A stretch of 18,155 bases of DNA from Acinetobacter chinensis (lineage in GTDB: Bacteria > Pseudomonadota > Gammaproteobacteria > Pseudomonadales > Moraxellaceae), in the NCBI RefSeq assembly GCF_002165375.2, contig NZ_CP032127.1, forward strand, positions 1-18,155, given 5' to 3'. This document shows, piece by piece, positions 1-7,053 of this stretch (positions are counted from its first letter, which is position 1; each line of letters starts with the position of its first letter). The translations under genes were made by a program, and so were the position numbers. The notes beneath the pieces are model-generated. The model ran no database searches. It saw only the letters and a list, made by a program, of their open reading frames with translations, and was not told the DNA's origin.

Positions 1-888
1 TTGGATAAGAATCAAATTGTTAAATCAAATCAAGTTATAGAAGCTTCCTATCAATTAAGTGCTGTAGAACAGCGTATCGTCTTGGCAGCTATTTCACGTA
101 TTCCGAAGAGCCAGCCTATTACTGATGATGAGTTATACCCTGTAAGCGTTAGTGAACTACAGCTATTAGGAGTACATGAAAAAACCGCATACAGAGACTT
201 AAAAGAAGGTATTAATAGACTTTATGAAAGATCTATTAATCTTAGTATTGATGATAAATCTATAAAAATGAGGTGGGTACAAGAGATCCAGTTTTTGGAT
301 AGTCAAAGTATCATTGGTATTCGTTTTTCAAAACCTATCTTGCCCTTCATATCTAATTTAAGTAGAGAATTTACTAAGTATGCTCTATCAGATATTGCTG
401 GGATCAATAGTGGATATGGTATTCGTATTTATGAATTATTGGTGCAATACAGACAAATAGGTAAGCGTGAAATCTCTGTTGAGAGCTTACGAAGCATGTT
501 GGAGCTTGGCAAAAAATACCCACTATTTGCAGATTTCAAAAAACGGGTAATTGATACTGCTGTAGACCAAATAAATGAATGCAGCCCATTAAGCGTTTCC
601 TATGAGCAGAAAAAAACTGGTCGTAAAGTCACCCATATTCTTTTTTCATTTAAAGAAAAATCAAAAAGCATTAATCAAAATAACGAACAAGATAAGGTTT
701 ATAAACTAACAGACGCTCAAATCAATATGTTTGGCAATCAGCTTTCTCGCTTACATGAGCTATCGCATTTAGCAGCTCAAGGAGAAAGCTATGATGTACT
801 GGCATCAAGAATAAAAGAAATGCTTAGAGATCCAATACAACAAAAGCAATTTATTCCTCATCTTAGGAATTTAGGTTTTAAAGGGTGA
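1..888 (+). CDS. repB: RepB replication initiator, Rep_3 family
   Basis: This 295-residue protein is the plasmid replication initiator. It is expected to bind the iterons near base 18018-18102 and open the adjacent AT-rich DNA. The N-terminus (MDKNQIVKSNQVIEASYQLS, then EQRIVLAAI) is typical of Rep_3 initiators of Acinetobacter plasmids. Two winged-helix domains are expected, roughly residues 10-125 and 130-225; the stretch YALSDIAGINSGYGIRIYELL around residues 126-146 belongs to the second. The tail after about residue 225 is more variable. The start is TTG at base 1. The ATG 11 bases upstream across the junction is out of frame. The record seems to have been opened at this start codon, so the gene is probably complete. 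No strong ribosome site is visible before it. Family assignment is firm; the exact Rep type is not assigned. Confidence 0.95.
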   Translation: MDKNQIVKSNQVIEASYQLSAVEQRIVLAAISRIPKSQPITDDELYPVSVSELQLLGVHEKTAYRDLKEGINRLYERSINLSIDDKSIKMRWVQEIQFLDSQSIIGIRFSKPILPFISNLSREFTKYALSDIAGINSGYGIRIYELLVQYRQIGKREISVESLRSMLELGKKYPLFADFKKRVIDTAVDQINECSPLSVSYEQKKTGRKVTHILFSFKEKSKSINQNNEQDKVYKLTDAQINMFGNQLSRLHELSHLAAQGESYDVLASRIKEMLRDPIQQKQFIPHLRNLGFKG

Positions 889-964
889 GGTTTGATTGTG
901 TATGTAGCGGTTGACTGTTTCTTAATGTATCTTAGTTCACATAATAGACAACCTAAATTACAAC

Positions 965-1522
965 ATGAAATCACTATCTGTTATCGAACTTTCAAACCTC
1001 TATGGAATGACTCGTCAAGCCGTTTATAAACAAATAAATAAAGGTAATTTAAGTAAGAATAGCGATGGTAAAATTGATCTTTCTGAAGCTATTCGAGTCT
1101 TTGGTGAACCATCTAAACATGTGAACAGTTCACAGACAACCGAAACACGAAAGTTGTCAGAAGTTCACCTGCTTGAACAACAGGTTCACATGCTTCAAAA
1201 ACAGCTAGAACAGGCTCATGACCGTGAGAAATTTCAACGAGATGAATTAAAAGCTAAGAATGATCAGTTACATGTTAAGGACGAACAAATTGAGGCAATG
1301 CAACGTCTATTAGAAGCCCCAAAAACCAATATGACTACGTTTACCGATCAGAAACCTAGCCAGAATATAGCAACGGATCCTCGGCCAGAACCTGAGCTGA
1401 AACATGACGGATTGACTACTCTGGAGCAGACTGAAAATAAGCGTATTCCAGTGCCGGAACATGTTGAACTGGAGCAGCCGAAAAGAGGATGGTTAAGCCG
1501 GTTTTTCTTACCGAATGGCTAA
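965..1522 (+). CDS. Replication-associated HTH/coiled-coil DNA-binding protein
   Basis: A 185-residue protein of the kind that commonly follows repB in Acinetobacter plasmids and is often annotated as a plasmid replication DNA-binding protein. Residues about 5-30 (ELSNLYGMTRQAVYKQINKG) form a helix-turn-helix of the site-specific DNA-binding type. Residues about 65-118 are rich in E, Q, K and L with heptad spacing (LLEQQVHMLQKQLEQ) and probably make a coiled coil. The segment after residue 120 is low in structure, and the C-terminus ends in a short basic-aromatic stretch, KRGWLSRFFLPNG. It lies 76 bp downstream of repB on the same strand, so the two may be co-transcribed. Its exact role (copy control, stability or replication help) is not shown by the sequence. 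The ATG has no obvious Shine-Dalgarno site. Confidence 0.85.
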   Translation: MKSLSVIELSNLYGMTRQAVYKQINKGNLSKNSDGKIDLSEAIRVFGEPSKHVNSSQTTETRKLSEVHLLEQQVHMLQKQLEQAHDREKFQRDELKAKNDQLHVKDEQIEAMQRLLEAPKTNMTTFTDQKPSQNIATDPRPEPELKHDGLTTLEQTENKRIPVPEHVELEQPKRGWLSRFFLPNG

Positions 1523-1599
1523 GGGCATTATTCAAGTGAGCTAATCAAAGTTGTGAAACATTGATCAAAGAATAGGCGTGGAACGTGAAAAATCATAAA

Positions 1600-1895
1600 A
1601 AAAGCCCACCTTGGGGAAGATGAGCTATCAACTAGAAACTACAGCATTGATTTCTAAAGATAATTATAACGCATTTCGTATAAGGTGTATTATGTTAATT
1701 TTAGAAAATCTTCACTACTATTATTTTAAAATAAGCCTTATATCCAAGCATAAAACAAGGTTGTCTAGACTTCTTTTAACAGTAAAGTTATCATAAAACT
1801 GAATTTTATTTTTTAGGTAAGTTTATGCATTCTATCCGCATTCGTTAAGACACAACTATTTGCATAGTGACACTATTTTATAATGGTGGGCTTTT
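1600..1895. repeat. Exact 11-bp inverted repeat, possible split terminator
   Basis: AAAAGCCCACC at 1600-1610 is the exact reverse complement of GGTGGGCTTTT at 1885-1895. The first arm is preceded by further A residues. The two arms look like halves of one intrinsic terminator now 274 bp apart, as if DNA including the pdif site had been inserted into the loop. This is an inference from the repeat alone. Confidence 0.45.
1673..1700 (+). other. pdif site (XerC/XerD), C/D orientation, left edge of macrolide module
   Basis: A 28-bp Xer recombination site: XerC arm ATTTCGTATAA (1673-1683), 6-bp spacer GGTGTA, XerD arm TTATGTTAATT (1690-1700). It matches the dif consensus and the pdif sites known from Acinetobacter plasmids. 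The sequence TTTAGA follows the XerD arm, as at the C/D sites 6976-7003 and 10764-10791. It pairs with the oppositely oriented site at 4651-4678 to bound the msr(E)-mph(E) module. Confidence 0.93.
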
Positions 1896-1922
1896 GTTGT
1901 GTCTTTAAGAATATATGCGGAT
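1834..1922. repeat. Imperfect inverted repeat upstream of msr(E), enclosing a -10 element
   Basis: The arm at 1834-1856 (ATCCGCAT, then TTAAGACACAAC) pairs with the arm at 1896-1922 (GTTGTGTCTTTAAG, then ATGCGGAT). The first arm lacks a few bases in the middle. The 39-bp interior holds a good -10 hexamer, TATAAT at 1879-1884, with TTGCAT at 1860-1865 only 13 bp upstream. It could be a small mobile-element remnant, an operator, or a leader hairpin; the sequence does not decide. Confidence 0.5.
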
Positions 1923-1937
1923 ATATAAAGTAAAAGT

Positions 1938-2034
1938 ATGCTTAATTTATAAGTATGCTTTTAGTGCATAGTTTCCAGTTATAACTTAATTGACTAGCTA
2001 TTTGTCCACCCTGTGGATGAATAGCTTTTTTTTT
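1938..2034 (+). promoter_or_regulatory. msr(E) leader: two mini-ORFs and an attenuator-type terminator
   Basis: A 14-bp stem (1996-2009 with 2013-2026, two G-T pairs, loop CCT) is followed by nine T residues (2026-2034). That is a strong intrinsic terminator standing 90 bp before the msr(E) start and after the likely promoter. Just upstream are two mini-ORFs, each starting inside a direct repeat of AAGTATGCTT (1934-1943 and 1951-1960): MLNL (1938-1952) and MLLVHSFQL (1955-1984). Antibiotic-responsive attenuation of this design controls several ABC-F and other macrolide-resistance genes. The combination here suggests, but does not prove, macrolide-inducible readthrough. Confidence 0.55.
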
Positions 2035-2123
2035 GGGAGGACACTGTGATGCTAGCTTTTGTTTTCACCTAAATCCTGTTTGCTGCATAAAAAATTTCAA
2101 GAGCTAAACAGGAGTAAATAAAA

Positions 2124-3599
2124 ATGAGTTTAATTATTAAAGCGAGAAACATACGCTTGGATTATGCTGGGCGTGATGTTTTGGATATTGATGAATTGGA
2201 AATTCACTCTTATGACCGTATTGGTCTTGTGGGTGATAACGGAGCAGGAAAGAGTAGTTTACTCAAAGTACTTAATGGCGAAATTGTTTTAGCCGAAGCG
2301 ACATTACAGCGTTTTGGTGATTTTGCACATATCAGCCAACTGGGCGGAATCGAAATAGAAACGGTCGAAGACCGGGCAATGTTATCTCGCCTTGGTGTTT
2401 CCAATGTACAAAACGACACAATGAGTGGCGGAGAGGAAACTCGTGCAAAAATTGCTGCCGCATTTTCCCAACAAGTACATGGCATTCTAGCGGATGAACC
2501 AACCAGCCACCTTGATCTCAATGGAATAGATCTACTTATTGGTCAACTTAAAGCATTTGATGGAGCATTACTTGTTATCAGTCATGACCGATATTTTCTT
2601 GATATGGTTGTAGACAAGATATGGGAGTTAAAAGACGGTAAAATTACGGAATATTGGGGTGGTTACTCGGATTACTTGCGTCAAAAAGAAGAAGAGCGAC
2701 AACACCAAGCCGTAGAATATGAGCTGATGATGAAGGAACGGGAGCGATTAGAATCTGCTGTGCAAGAAAAACGCCAGCAAGCTAATCGATTAGACAATAA
2801 GAAAAAAGGAGAAAAATCCAAAAACTCTACCGAAAGTGCTGGACGACTTGGGCATGCAAAAATGACTGGCACCAAGCAAAGAAAACTGTATCAGGCAGCT
2901 AAGAGTATGGAAAAGCGTTTGGCTGCATTAGAAGATATTCAAGCACCAGAGCATTTGCGTTCTATTCGTTTTCGTCAAAGTTCAGCCCTAGAACTGCACA
3001 ATAAGTTCCCGATTACGGCAGATGGTCTGAGCTTAAAATTTGGTAGCCGTACTATCTTTGATGACGCTAACTTTATAATACCGCTTGGCGCTAAAGTCGC
3101 TATAACTGGATCGAATGGAACAGGGAAAACGTCCTTGTTAAAAATGATATCAGAACGTGCTGATGGATTAACCATATCTCCAAAAGCTGAAATTGGCTAC
3201 TTTACACAAACAGGATATAAATTTAACACGCATAAATCTGTGCTCTCCTTTATGCAGGAAGAGTGCGAGTACACAGTTGCGGAAATTCGTGCAGTATTGG
3301 CTTCAATGGGGATCGGAGCGAATGATATTCAAAAAAACTTATCCGACTTATCGGGAGGTGAAATCATCAAACTGCTTTTATCCAAAATGCTTTTAGGAAA
3401 ATATAATATTTTGCTTATGGATGAACCAGGAAACTATCTTGACCTAAAAAGTATTGCCGCATTAGAAACAATGATGAAGTCCTATGCAGGAACTATTATC
3501 TTCGTATCTCATGACAAGCAATTGGTCGATAATATTGCTGACATTATCTACGAGATCAAAGACCACAAAATCATCAAGACTTTTGAGAGAGATTGTTAA
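2124..3599 (+). CDS. msr(E): Msr(E) ABC-F ribosomal protection protein (macrolide resistance)
   Basis: A 491-residue ABC-F ATPase, the usual length for Msr(E). Proteins of this class bind the ribosomal E site and displace macrolides and streptogramin B from the exit tunnel; they are not transporters, and no membrane segment is present. Two ATPase domains are visible. The first has Walker A GDNGAGKSS (residues 37-45), signature MSGGE and Walker B ILADEPTSHLD. The second has Walker A GSNGTGKTS, signature LSGGE and Walker B ILLMDEPGNYLD. Between them, roughly residues 190-265, lies the long basic linker (ERLESAVQEKRQQANRLDNK and following) that reaches into the ribosome. The ribosome site AGGAG stands 10 bases before the ATG. 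mph(E) follows 55 bp downstream and is probably co-transcribed. Transcription is likely controlled by the leader hairpin at 1996-2034. Confidence 0.96.
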   Translation: MSLIIKARNIRLDYAGRDVLDIDELEIHSYDRIGLVGDNGAGKSSLLKVLNGEIVLAEATLQRFGDFAHISQLGGIEIETVEDRAMLSRLGVSNVQNDTMSGGEETRAKIAAAFSQQVHGILADEPTSHLDLNGIDLLIGQLKAFDGALLVISHDRYFLDMVVDKIWELKDGKITEYWGGYSDYLRQKEEERQHQAVEYELMMKERERLESAVQEKRQQANRLDNKKKGEKSKNSTESAGRLGHAKMTGTKQRKLYQAAKSMEKRLAALEDIQAPEHLRSIRFRQSSALELHNKFPITADGLSLKFGSRTIFDDANFIIPLGAKVAITGSNGTGKTSLLKMISERADGLTISPKAEIGYFTQTGYKFNTHKSVLSFMQEECEYTVAEIRAVLASMGIGANDIQKNLSDLSGGEIIKLLLSKMLLGKYNILLMDEPGNYLDLKSIAALETMMKSYAGTIIFVSHDKQLVDNIADIIYEIKDHKIIKTFERDC

Positions 3600-3654
3600 T
3601 GATAGCCAATCTAATCCGAACATTAATTATTGAACTCTTTAAAGGAAATTAAAA

Positions 3655-4539
3655 ATGACAATTCAAGATATTCAATCACTTGCTGAAGCACACGGCTTGT
3701 TGCTTACGGACAAAATGAATTTCAATGAAATGGGCATTGATTTTAAGGTCGTTTTTGCTCTTGATACAAAGGGGCAACAATGGTTGCTGCGTATTCCTCG
3801 TCGTGATGGCATGAGGGAACAAATCAAGAAAGAAAAACGCATTTTAGAATTGGTAAAAAAACATCTTTCTGTAGAGGTTCCTGATTGGAGAATTTCATCT
3901 ACAGAATTAGTGGCTTATCCCATACTTAAAGATAATCCTGTTTTAAATTTGGATGCTGAAACCTATGAAATAATTTGGAATATGGACAAAGATAGCCCGA
4001 AATACATAACATCTTTGGCAAAAACCTTATTTGAAATCCATAGTATTCCTGAAAAAGAAGTTCGGGAAAATGATTTGAAAATTATGAAACCTTCAGATTT
4101 AAGACCTGAAATAGCAAACAATTTGCAGTTAGTAAAATCTGAAATTGGTATAAGTGAGCAATTGGAAACCCGCTACAGAAAATGGTTGGATAATGATGTT
4201 CTATGGGCAGATTTCACCCAATTTATACATGGCGATTTATATGCTGGGCATGTACTAGCTTCAAAGGATGGAGCTGTTTCAGGCGTTATTGATTGGTCAA
4301 CAGCCCATATAGATGACCCAGCGATTGATTTTGCTGGGCATGTAACTTTGTTTGGAGAAGAAAGCCTCAAAACTCTAATCATCGAGTATGAAAAACTAGG
4401 GGGTAAAGTTTGGAATAAACTATATGAACAGACTTTAGAAAGAGCAGCGGCCTCTCCTTTGATGTATGGTTTATTTGCCTTAGAAACTCAAAATGAAAGC
4501 CTTATCGTTGGAGCAAAAGCTCAGTTGGGAGTTATATAA
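3655..4539 (+). CDS. mph(E): Mph(E) macrolide 2'-phosphotransferase
   Basis: A 294-residue cytoplasmic kinase of the aminoglycoside phosphotransferase fold, the usual length for Mph(E). It inactivates macrolides by phosphorylating the 2'-hydroxyl of the desosamine sugar. The catalytic loop is FIHGDLYAGHVL with H192 and D194. The metal-binding aspartate is D213 in GVIDWSTAHIDDPAIDFAGH. The N-terminal lobe (residues 1-95) carries the nucleotide-binding strand pair, and WLLRIPRRD contains the expected basic residues. The ribosome site AAGGA lies about 9 bases before the ATG. The gene stands 55 bp after msr(E), the standard order of this pair, and a hairpin at 4618-4641 follows it. Both genes read towards the D/C pdif site at 4651. 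Confidence 0.96.
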   Translation: MTIQDIQSLAEAHGLLLTDKMNFNEMGIDFKVVFALDTKGQQWLLRIPRRDGMREQIKKEKRILELVKKHLSVEVPDWRISSTELVAYPILKDNPVLNLDAETYEIIWNMDKDSPKYITSLAKTLFEIHSIPEKEVRENDLKIMKPSDLRPEIANNLQLVKSEIGISEQLETRYRKWLDNDVLWADFTQFIHGDLYAGHVLASKDGAVSGVIDWSTAHIDDPAIDFAGHVTLFGEESLKTLIIEYEKLGGKVWNKLYEQTLERAAASPLMYGLFALETQNESLIVGAKAQLGVI

Positions 4540-4617
4540 TTTAAAAATATGATTGCTGAGAACTGCCTTGTTTTGAAACTTGGTTGGCTTTAATTAGTTT
4601 TTAGTATTCTTTATAGA

Positions 4618-4641
4618 AAATGCCTCGATCAAGGGGCATTT
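4618..4641 (+). terminator. Probable terminator after mph(E)
   Basis: AAATGCCTC (4618-4626) pairs with GGGGCATTT (4633-4641), 9 bp with one G-T pair and loop GATCAA. The T tail is short, so this is a modest terminator. It lies between mph(E) and the pdif site. Confidence 0.6.
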
Positions 4642-4650
4642 CTAACAATC

Positions 4651-4678
4651 ATTTAACATAAAATTTCTTATGTGAAGT
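4651..4678 (-). other. pdif site, D/C orientation, right edge of macrolide module
   Basis: On the + strand: ATTTAACATAA (4651-4661, XerD arm), spacer AATTTC, TTATGTGAAGT (4668-4678, XerC arm). Read in C/D sense the arms are ACTTCACATAA and TTATGTTAAAT. It is opposite in orientation to the site at 1673. The 6-bp target duplication of the neighbouring IS starts at the very next base. Confidence 0.93.
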
Positions 4679-6172
4679 AACCTGTGTAAGCCCCAAGTAG
4701 AAATGTCCGGTTTCTCCAAAGTAAAAATGTCCGCTTTTAGAATATGCACTTTTGCAATTTTCTTAGCGGACGGTTTGATATGTTGGTGTCTATGTCGGAT
4801 AAAGAACTTAAACGATTGTCGGTCTTGCAAGAAATCTGTGATCAACGCATAACCCAGTCCCAAGCTGCTCAGCTACTTCATATTTCAGAACGTCAGATCA
4901 GACGTTTATTGCAAAAATACAAAGCTCAAGGCCCAGCTGCATTAGCACATGCTGCACGTGGCCAAATCAGCAATTCCAGGCTTCCTGAAGAGCTCAGACT
5001 CAAGTGCCTCAATATTGTTTCGGATCAACTGCATGGTTTCGGACCCACTTTAGCGCATGAAAAGCTCACCACTGTTCATGGATTCGATATTTCAGTGGAA
5101 ACACTGCGTTCCTGGATGATTGCAGCCGATCTGTGGATTCCTCGCGCCAAGCGCCTGAAACGCCCGTATCAGCCTCGTTATAACCGAGATTGTTATGGTG
5201 AACTGATTCAAATCGATGGCTCACACCATGACTGGTTTGAAGGACGCGCTGCTAAGTGCTGTCTGCTGGTATTTATCGATGATGCCACAGGAAAATTACA
5301 GCATTTACGTTTCTGTGAGTCGGAATCAGCATTTGACTATATGATTTCAACACGTTTGTATGTTGAGCAGCATGGTAAGCCGTTGGCGTTTTACAGTGAT
5401 AAACATTCAGTCTTCAGGGTGAATCAAAGCAGCAAGAAAGACACCAAGATTACCCAGTTTGGACGCGTACTCAGTACCCTCAATATCGATATCATCTTCG
5501 CCAATTCACCACAAGCCAAAGGCCGTGTAGAACGGGCGAATAGAACGCTTCAGGACCGTCTGATTAAAGAAATGCGCCTGGAAGGCATCTATTCGATTGA
5601 GCAAGCGAATGCCTGGCTGCCCTGCTTTATCGAGCAATTTAATCGTAAATTTGCCAATATGGCCTTTAATCCCAAGGATCTACACCGGACTGTCACTGAA
5701 ACAGCCGAAGAATTAGATGATGTTTTTACCTGGCGTGAACCCCGCAGAGTCACGAACAGCCTGACGATTACTTATGATAAATGCGTATATTTACTGGAAA
5801 ATACCGAAGAAAATAAAAGGTTGATCGGCAAGTATCTTGAGTTTCTGGAATACCCGGATGGCACGGTAGCCATTGAACATCAAGGAAGAAAAATCAATTA
5901 CAGCATCTTCGATAAATTAAGTCAGCTCAACCAGCGAGAGGTTGTTGAGAATAAACGTTTAGGTGCTGTTCTCAATCATATTCAACAACAGCACGAAGAA
6001 TTAGAACAGCAAAACAAACGCAATCGTTCTCAAAAGATGCCGAGCAGACGTGCACAGAAAACAGTAATCAAAGAACGAAATCTGAATCCTGTGCTTGACT
6101 TGGAAGTGTCTGTATAGGACATTTCTATTTGGTTATTAGGTAGGACATTTCTACTTAGGAATAACAAACCTG
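4679..6172 (+). mobile_element. IS1202-group (ISNCY) insertion sequence with 6-bp target duplication
   Basis: The element proper is 4685-6166 (1482 bp), flanked by AACCTG at 4679-4684 and again at 6167-6172. Its 24-bp terminal inverted repeats match at 20 positions; both begin TGT and end in AAGTAGAAATGTCC. Each end carries a second, subterminal copy of that 14-mer: 4719-4732 on the left (one mismatch) and 6117-6130 on the right (reversed, one mismatch). These are probably transposase binding sites. The element holds one transposase gene. The clean ends and duplication point to simple transposition. The precise IS name is not assigned. Confidence 0.85.
4780..6117 (+). CDS. IS1202-group (ISNCY) DDE transposase
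   Basis: A transposase of about 445 residues, counting from the start chosen here. An N-terminal HTH (ITQSQAAQLLHISERQIRRLLQKY) is followed by a second DNA-binding region and then an rve-type catalytic core. Candidate catalytic residues are D in LIQIDGSHHDWFEGR, D in FYSDKHSVF and E in KGRVERANRTLQDRL, in the right order for a DDE enzyme. The C-terminus is basic and Q-rich. The reading frame is open from an ATG at 4744. The ATG at 4780 (MLVSMSDKELKRL) or at 4792 (MSDKELKRL) looks closer to related proteins; none has a clear ribosome site. The stop overlaps the inner right-end repeat at 6117. The gene appears intact, so the element may be active. Confidence 0.9.
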   Translation: MLVSMSDKELKRLSVLQEICDQRITQSQAAQLLHISERQIRRLLQKYKAQGPAALAHAARGQISNSRLPEELRLKCLNIVSDQLHGFGPTLAHEKLTTVHGFDISVETLRSWMIAADLWIPRAKRLKRPYQPRYNRDCYGELIQIDGSHHDWFEGRAAKCCLLVFIDDATGKLQHLRFCESESAFDYMISTRLYVEQHGKPLAFYSDKHSVFRVNQSSKKDTKITQFGRVLSTLNIDIIFANSPQAKGRVERANRTLQDRLIKEMRLEGIYSIEQANAWLPCFIEQFNRKFANMAFNPKDLHRTVTETAEELDDVFTWREPRRVTNSLTITYDKCVYLLENTEENKRLIGKYLEFLEYPDGTVAIEHQGRKINYSIFDKLSQLNQREVVENKRLGAVLNHIQQQHEELEQQNKRNRSQKMPSRRAQKTVIKERNLNPVLDLEVSV

Positions 6173-6180
6173 AATGCAGC

Positions 6181-6199
6181 GGTGCCCCATTGGGGGCGC
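6181..6199. repeat. GC-rich hairpin between the IS and the resolvase
   Basis: GCCCC and GGGGC flank a short A/T loop near 6183-6198. It lies just past the resolvase stop codon on the minus strand but lacks a T tail in that direction, so it is only a weak terminator candidate. Confidence 0.35.
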
Positions 6200-6216
6200 G
6201 TTGAGATAAGCCTCTT

Positions 6217-6819
6217 TTAGATAACTTTAGCAACTCGATAGACAGTTGCAACTCCACAATTCACTGCTTTGGCAATTTCTTCCTTAGTCATATTGCCAAC
6301 TACTAGCAATTCTTTTATTCGTTTATGTTTAGCCTCATTTGCCTTCTTGCCTGTTGGTTTGTAACCCGAACGTGCCAGGCCCTGCTTAATACGTTCTATA
6401 CGTTTCTCATTGTCTAGGCGGGCCATTGTTGCCAGAAGATCAATCAACATATTGTTGATGAGTTCCAAGATTGAATGAGTAATGCTGTCACTGGTTTGAA
6501 TCATTTGGTAGGTAGTAGGAAGATCTGCTACGACTAAACGAAGTCCCTTCTCCTGGATCCTGCGCTTCAGCTCTTGAAAATCTCGTTGGGTTAGGCGTGA
6601 TAAGCGGTCAATACTTTCAACTAACAATGTGTCACCTTGATTTGCTTCTGACAGTAGCTTATTCAATTCAGGTCGGTCTAACTTCGTACCACTATAGTTT
6701 TCCACGTACACAATGGTTTCACCCAAATTCAAGTTTTGGTTTAGATCCTGAAGAATCTGCAAAGCCCTTTCTGCATCTTGATCTTTAGTTGAAGCTCGTA
6801 GATAAATACGTGTATTCAT
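6217..6819 (-). CDS. Serine recombinase (resolvase/invertase family)
   Basis: A protein of about 200 residues that cuts and rejoins DNA at res-type sites. The N-terminal catalytic domain begins MNTRIYLRASTKDQDAERAL; the serine of YLRAS is the expected nucleophile. Conserved arginines are present in LLVESIDRLSRLTQRDFQELK. A long helix follows, then a C-terminal HTH of the Hin type at residues about 165-200 (NMTKEEIAKAVNCGVATVYRVAKV). The frame is open to an ATG at 6828, three codons earlier; the start at 6819 fits the family better. Its likely binding site is the paired inverted repeat just upstream (6822-6895). The gene may resolve plasmid multimers or dimers of its module. It sits between D/C and C/D pdif sites with the 1482-bp IS inserted beside it. 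Confidence 0.9.
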   Translation of the reverse strand: MNTRIYLRASTKDQDAERALQILQDLNQNLNLGETIVYVENYSGTKLDRPELNKLLSEANQGDTLLVESIDRLSRLTQRDFQELKRRIQEKGLRLVVADLPTTYQMIQTSDSITHSILELINNMLIDLLATMARLDNEKRIERIKQGLARSGYKPTGKKANEAKHKRIKELLVVGNMTKEEIAKAVNCGVATVYRVAKVI

Positions 6820-6821
6820 TT

Positions 6822-6895
6822 CTATCATTTAATCTTAATTCTATTAGATTAATGATAATACTATCATTTAATTATTGCATTAAGTCTAATGATAG
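6822..6895. promoter_or_regulatory. Probable res site of the resolvase
   Basis: Two inverted repeats lie side by side. CTATCATTTAATC at 6822-6834 faces GATTAATGATA at 6847-6857. CTATCATTTAA at 6861-6871 faces TAATGATAG at 6887-6895. Both are about 35 bp long and share the CTATCATTTAA half-site, as expected for resolvase subsites. They cover the resolvase start, so binding would also repress the gene. A further isolated CTATCATT occurs near 6919. Confidence 0.55.
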
Positions 6896-6943
6896 ATATT
6901 GTATGCGATTTGGCTCGCTATCATTCAGGTATAGTCTTTTGAT

Positions 6944-6969
6944 AAAAAAAGCATGACTAAAAGCCATGC
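6944..6969 (-). terminator. Terminator for leftward tet(39) transcription
   Basis: On the minus strand GCATG and CATGC (6969-6965 and 6955-6951) bracket a 9-base loop and are followed by seven T residues (6950-6944). It lies just outside the C/D pdif site and would stop leftward transcripts before the resolvase. Confidence 0.6.
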
Positions 6970-6975
6970 CTTGGG

Positions 6976-7003
6976 AATTCGTATAACGTGTATTATGTTA
7001 ATT
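6976..7003 (+). other. pdif site, C/D orientation, left edge of tet(39) module
   Basis: XerC arm AATTCGTATAA (6976-6986), spacer CGTGTA, XerD arm TTATGTTAATT (6993-7003), followed by TTAGA. Apart from the second base of the XerC arm, both arms equal those at 1673-1700. It is opposite to the interrupted site at 9005-10318. Confidence 0.93.
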
Positions 7004-7053
7004 TTAGATAAACTATAGAATCCATTAGTTTTTAAACCAATAAATTAAATATT

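Noticed and set aside
934..961. Half pdif: AGTTCACATAA resembles a XerC arm
   Set aside because: The expected XerD arm 6 bp downstream does not match, so this is probably chance.
1611..1796. 61-codon open frame
   Set aside because: It runs through the pdif site and AT-rich DNA, has no ribosome site and looks like no family.
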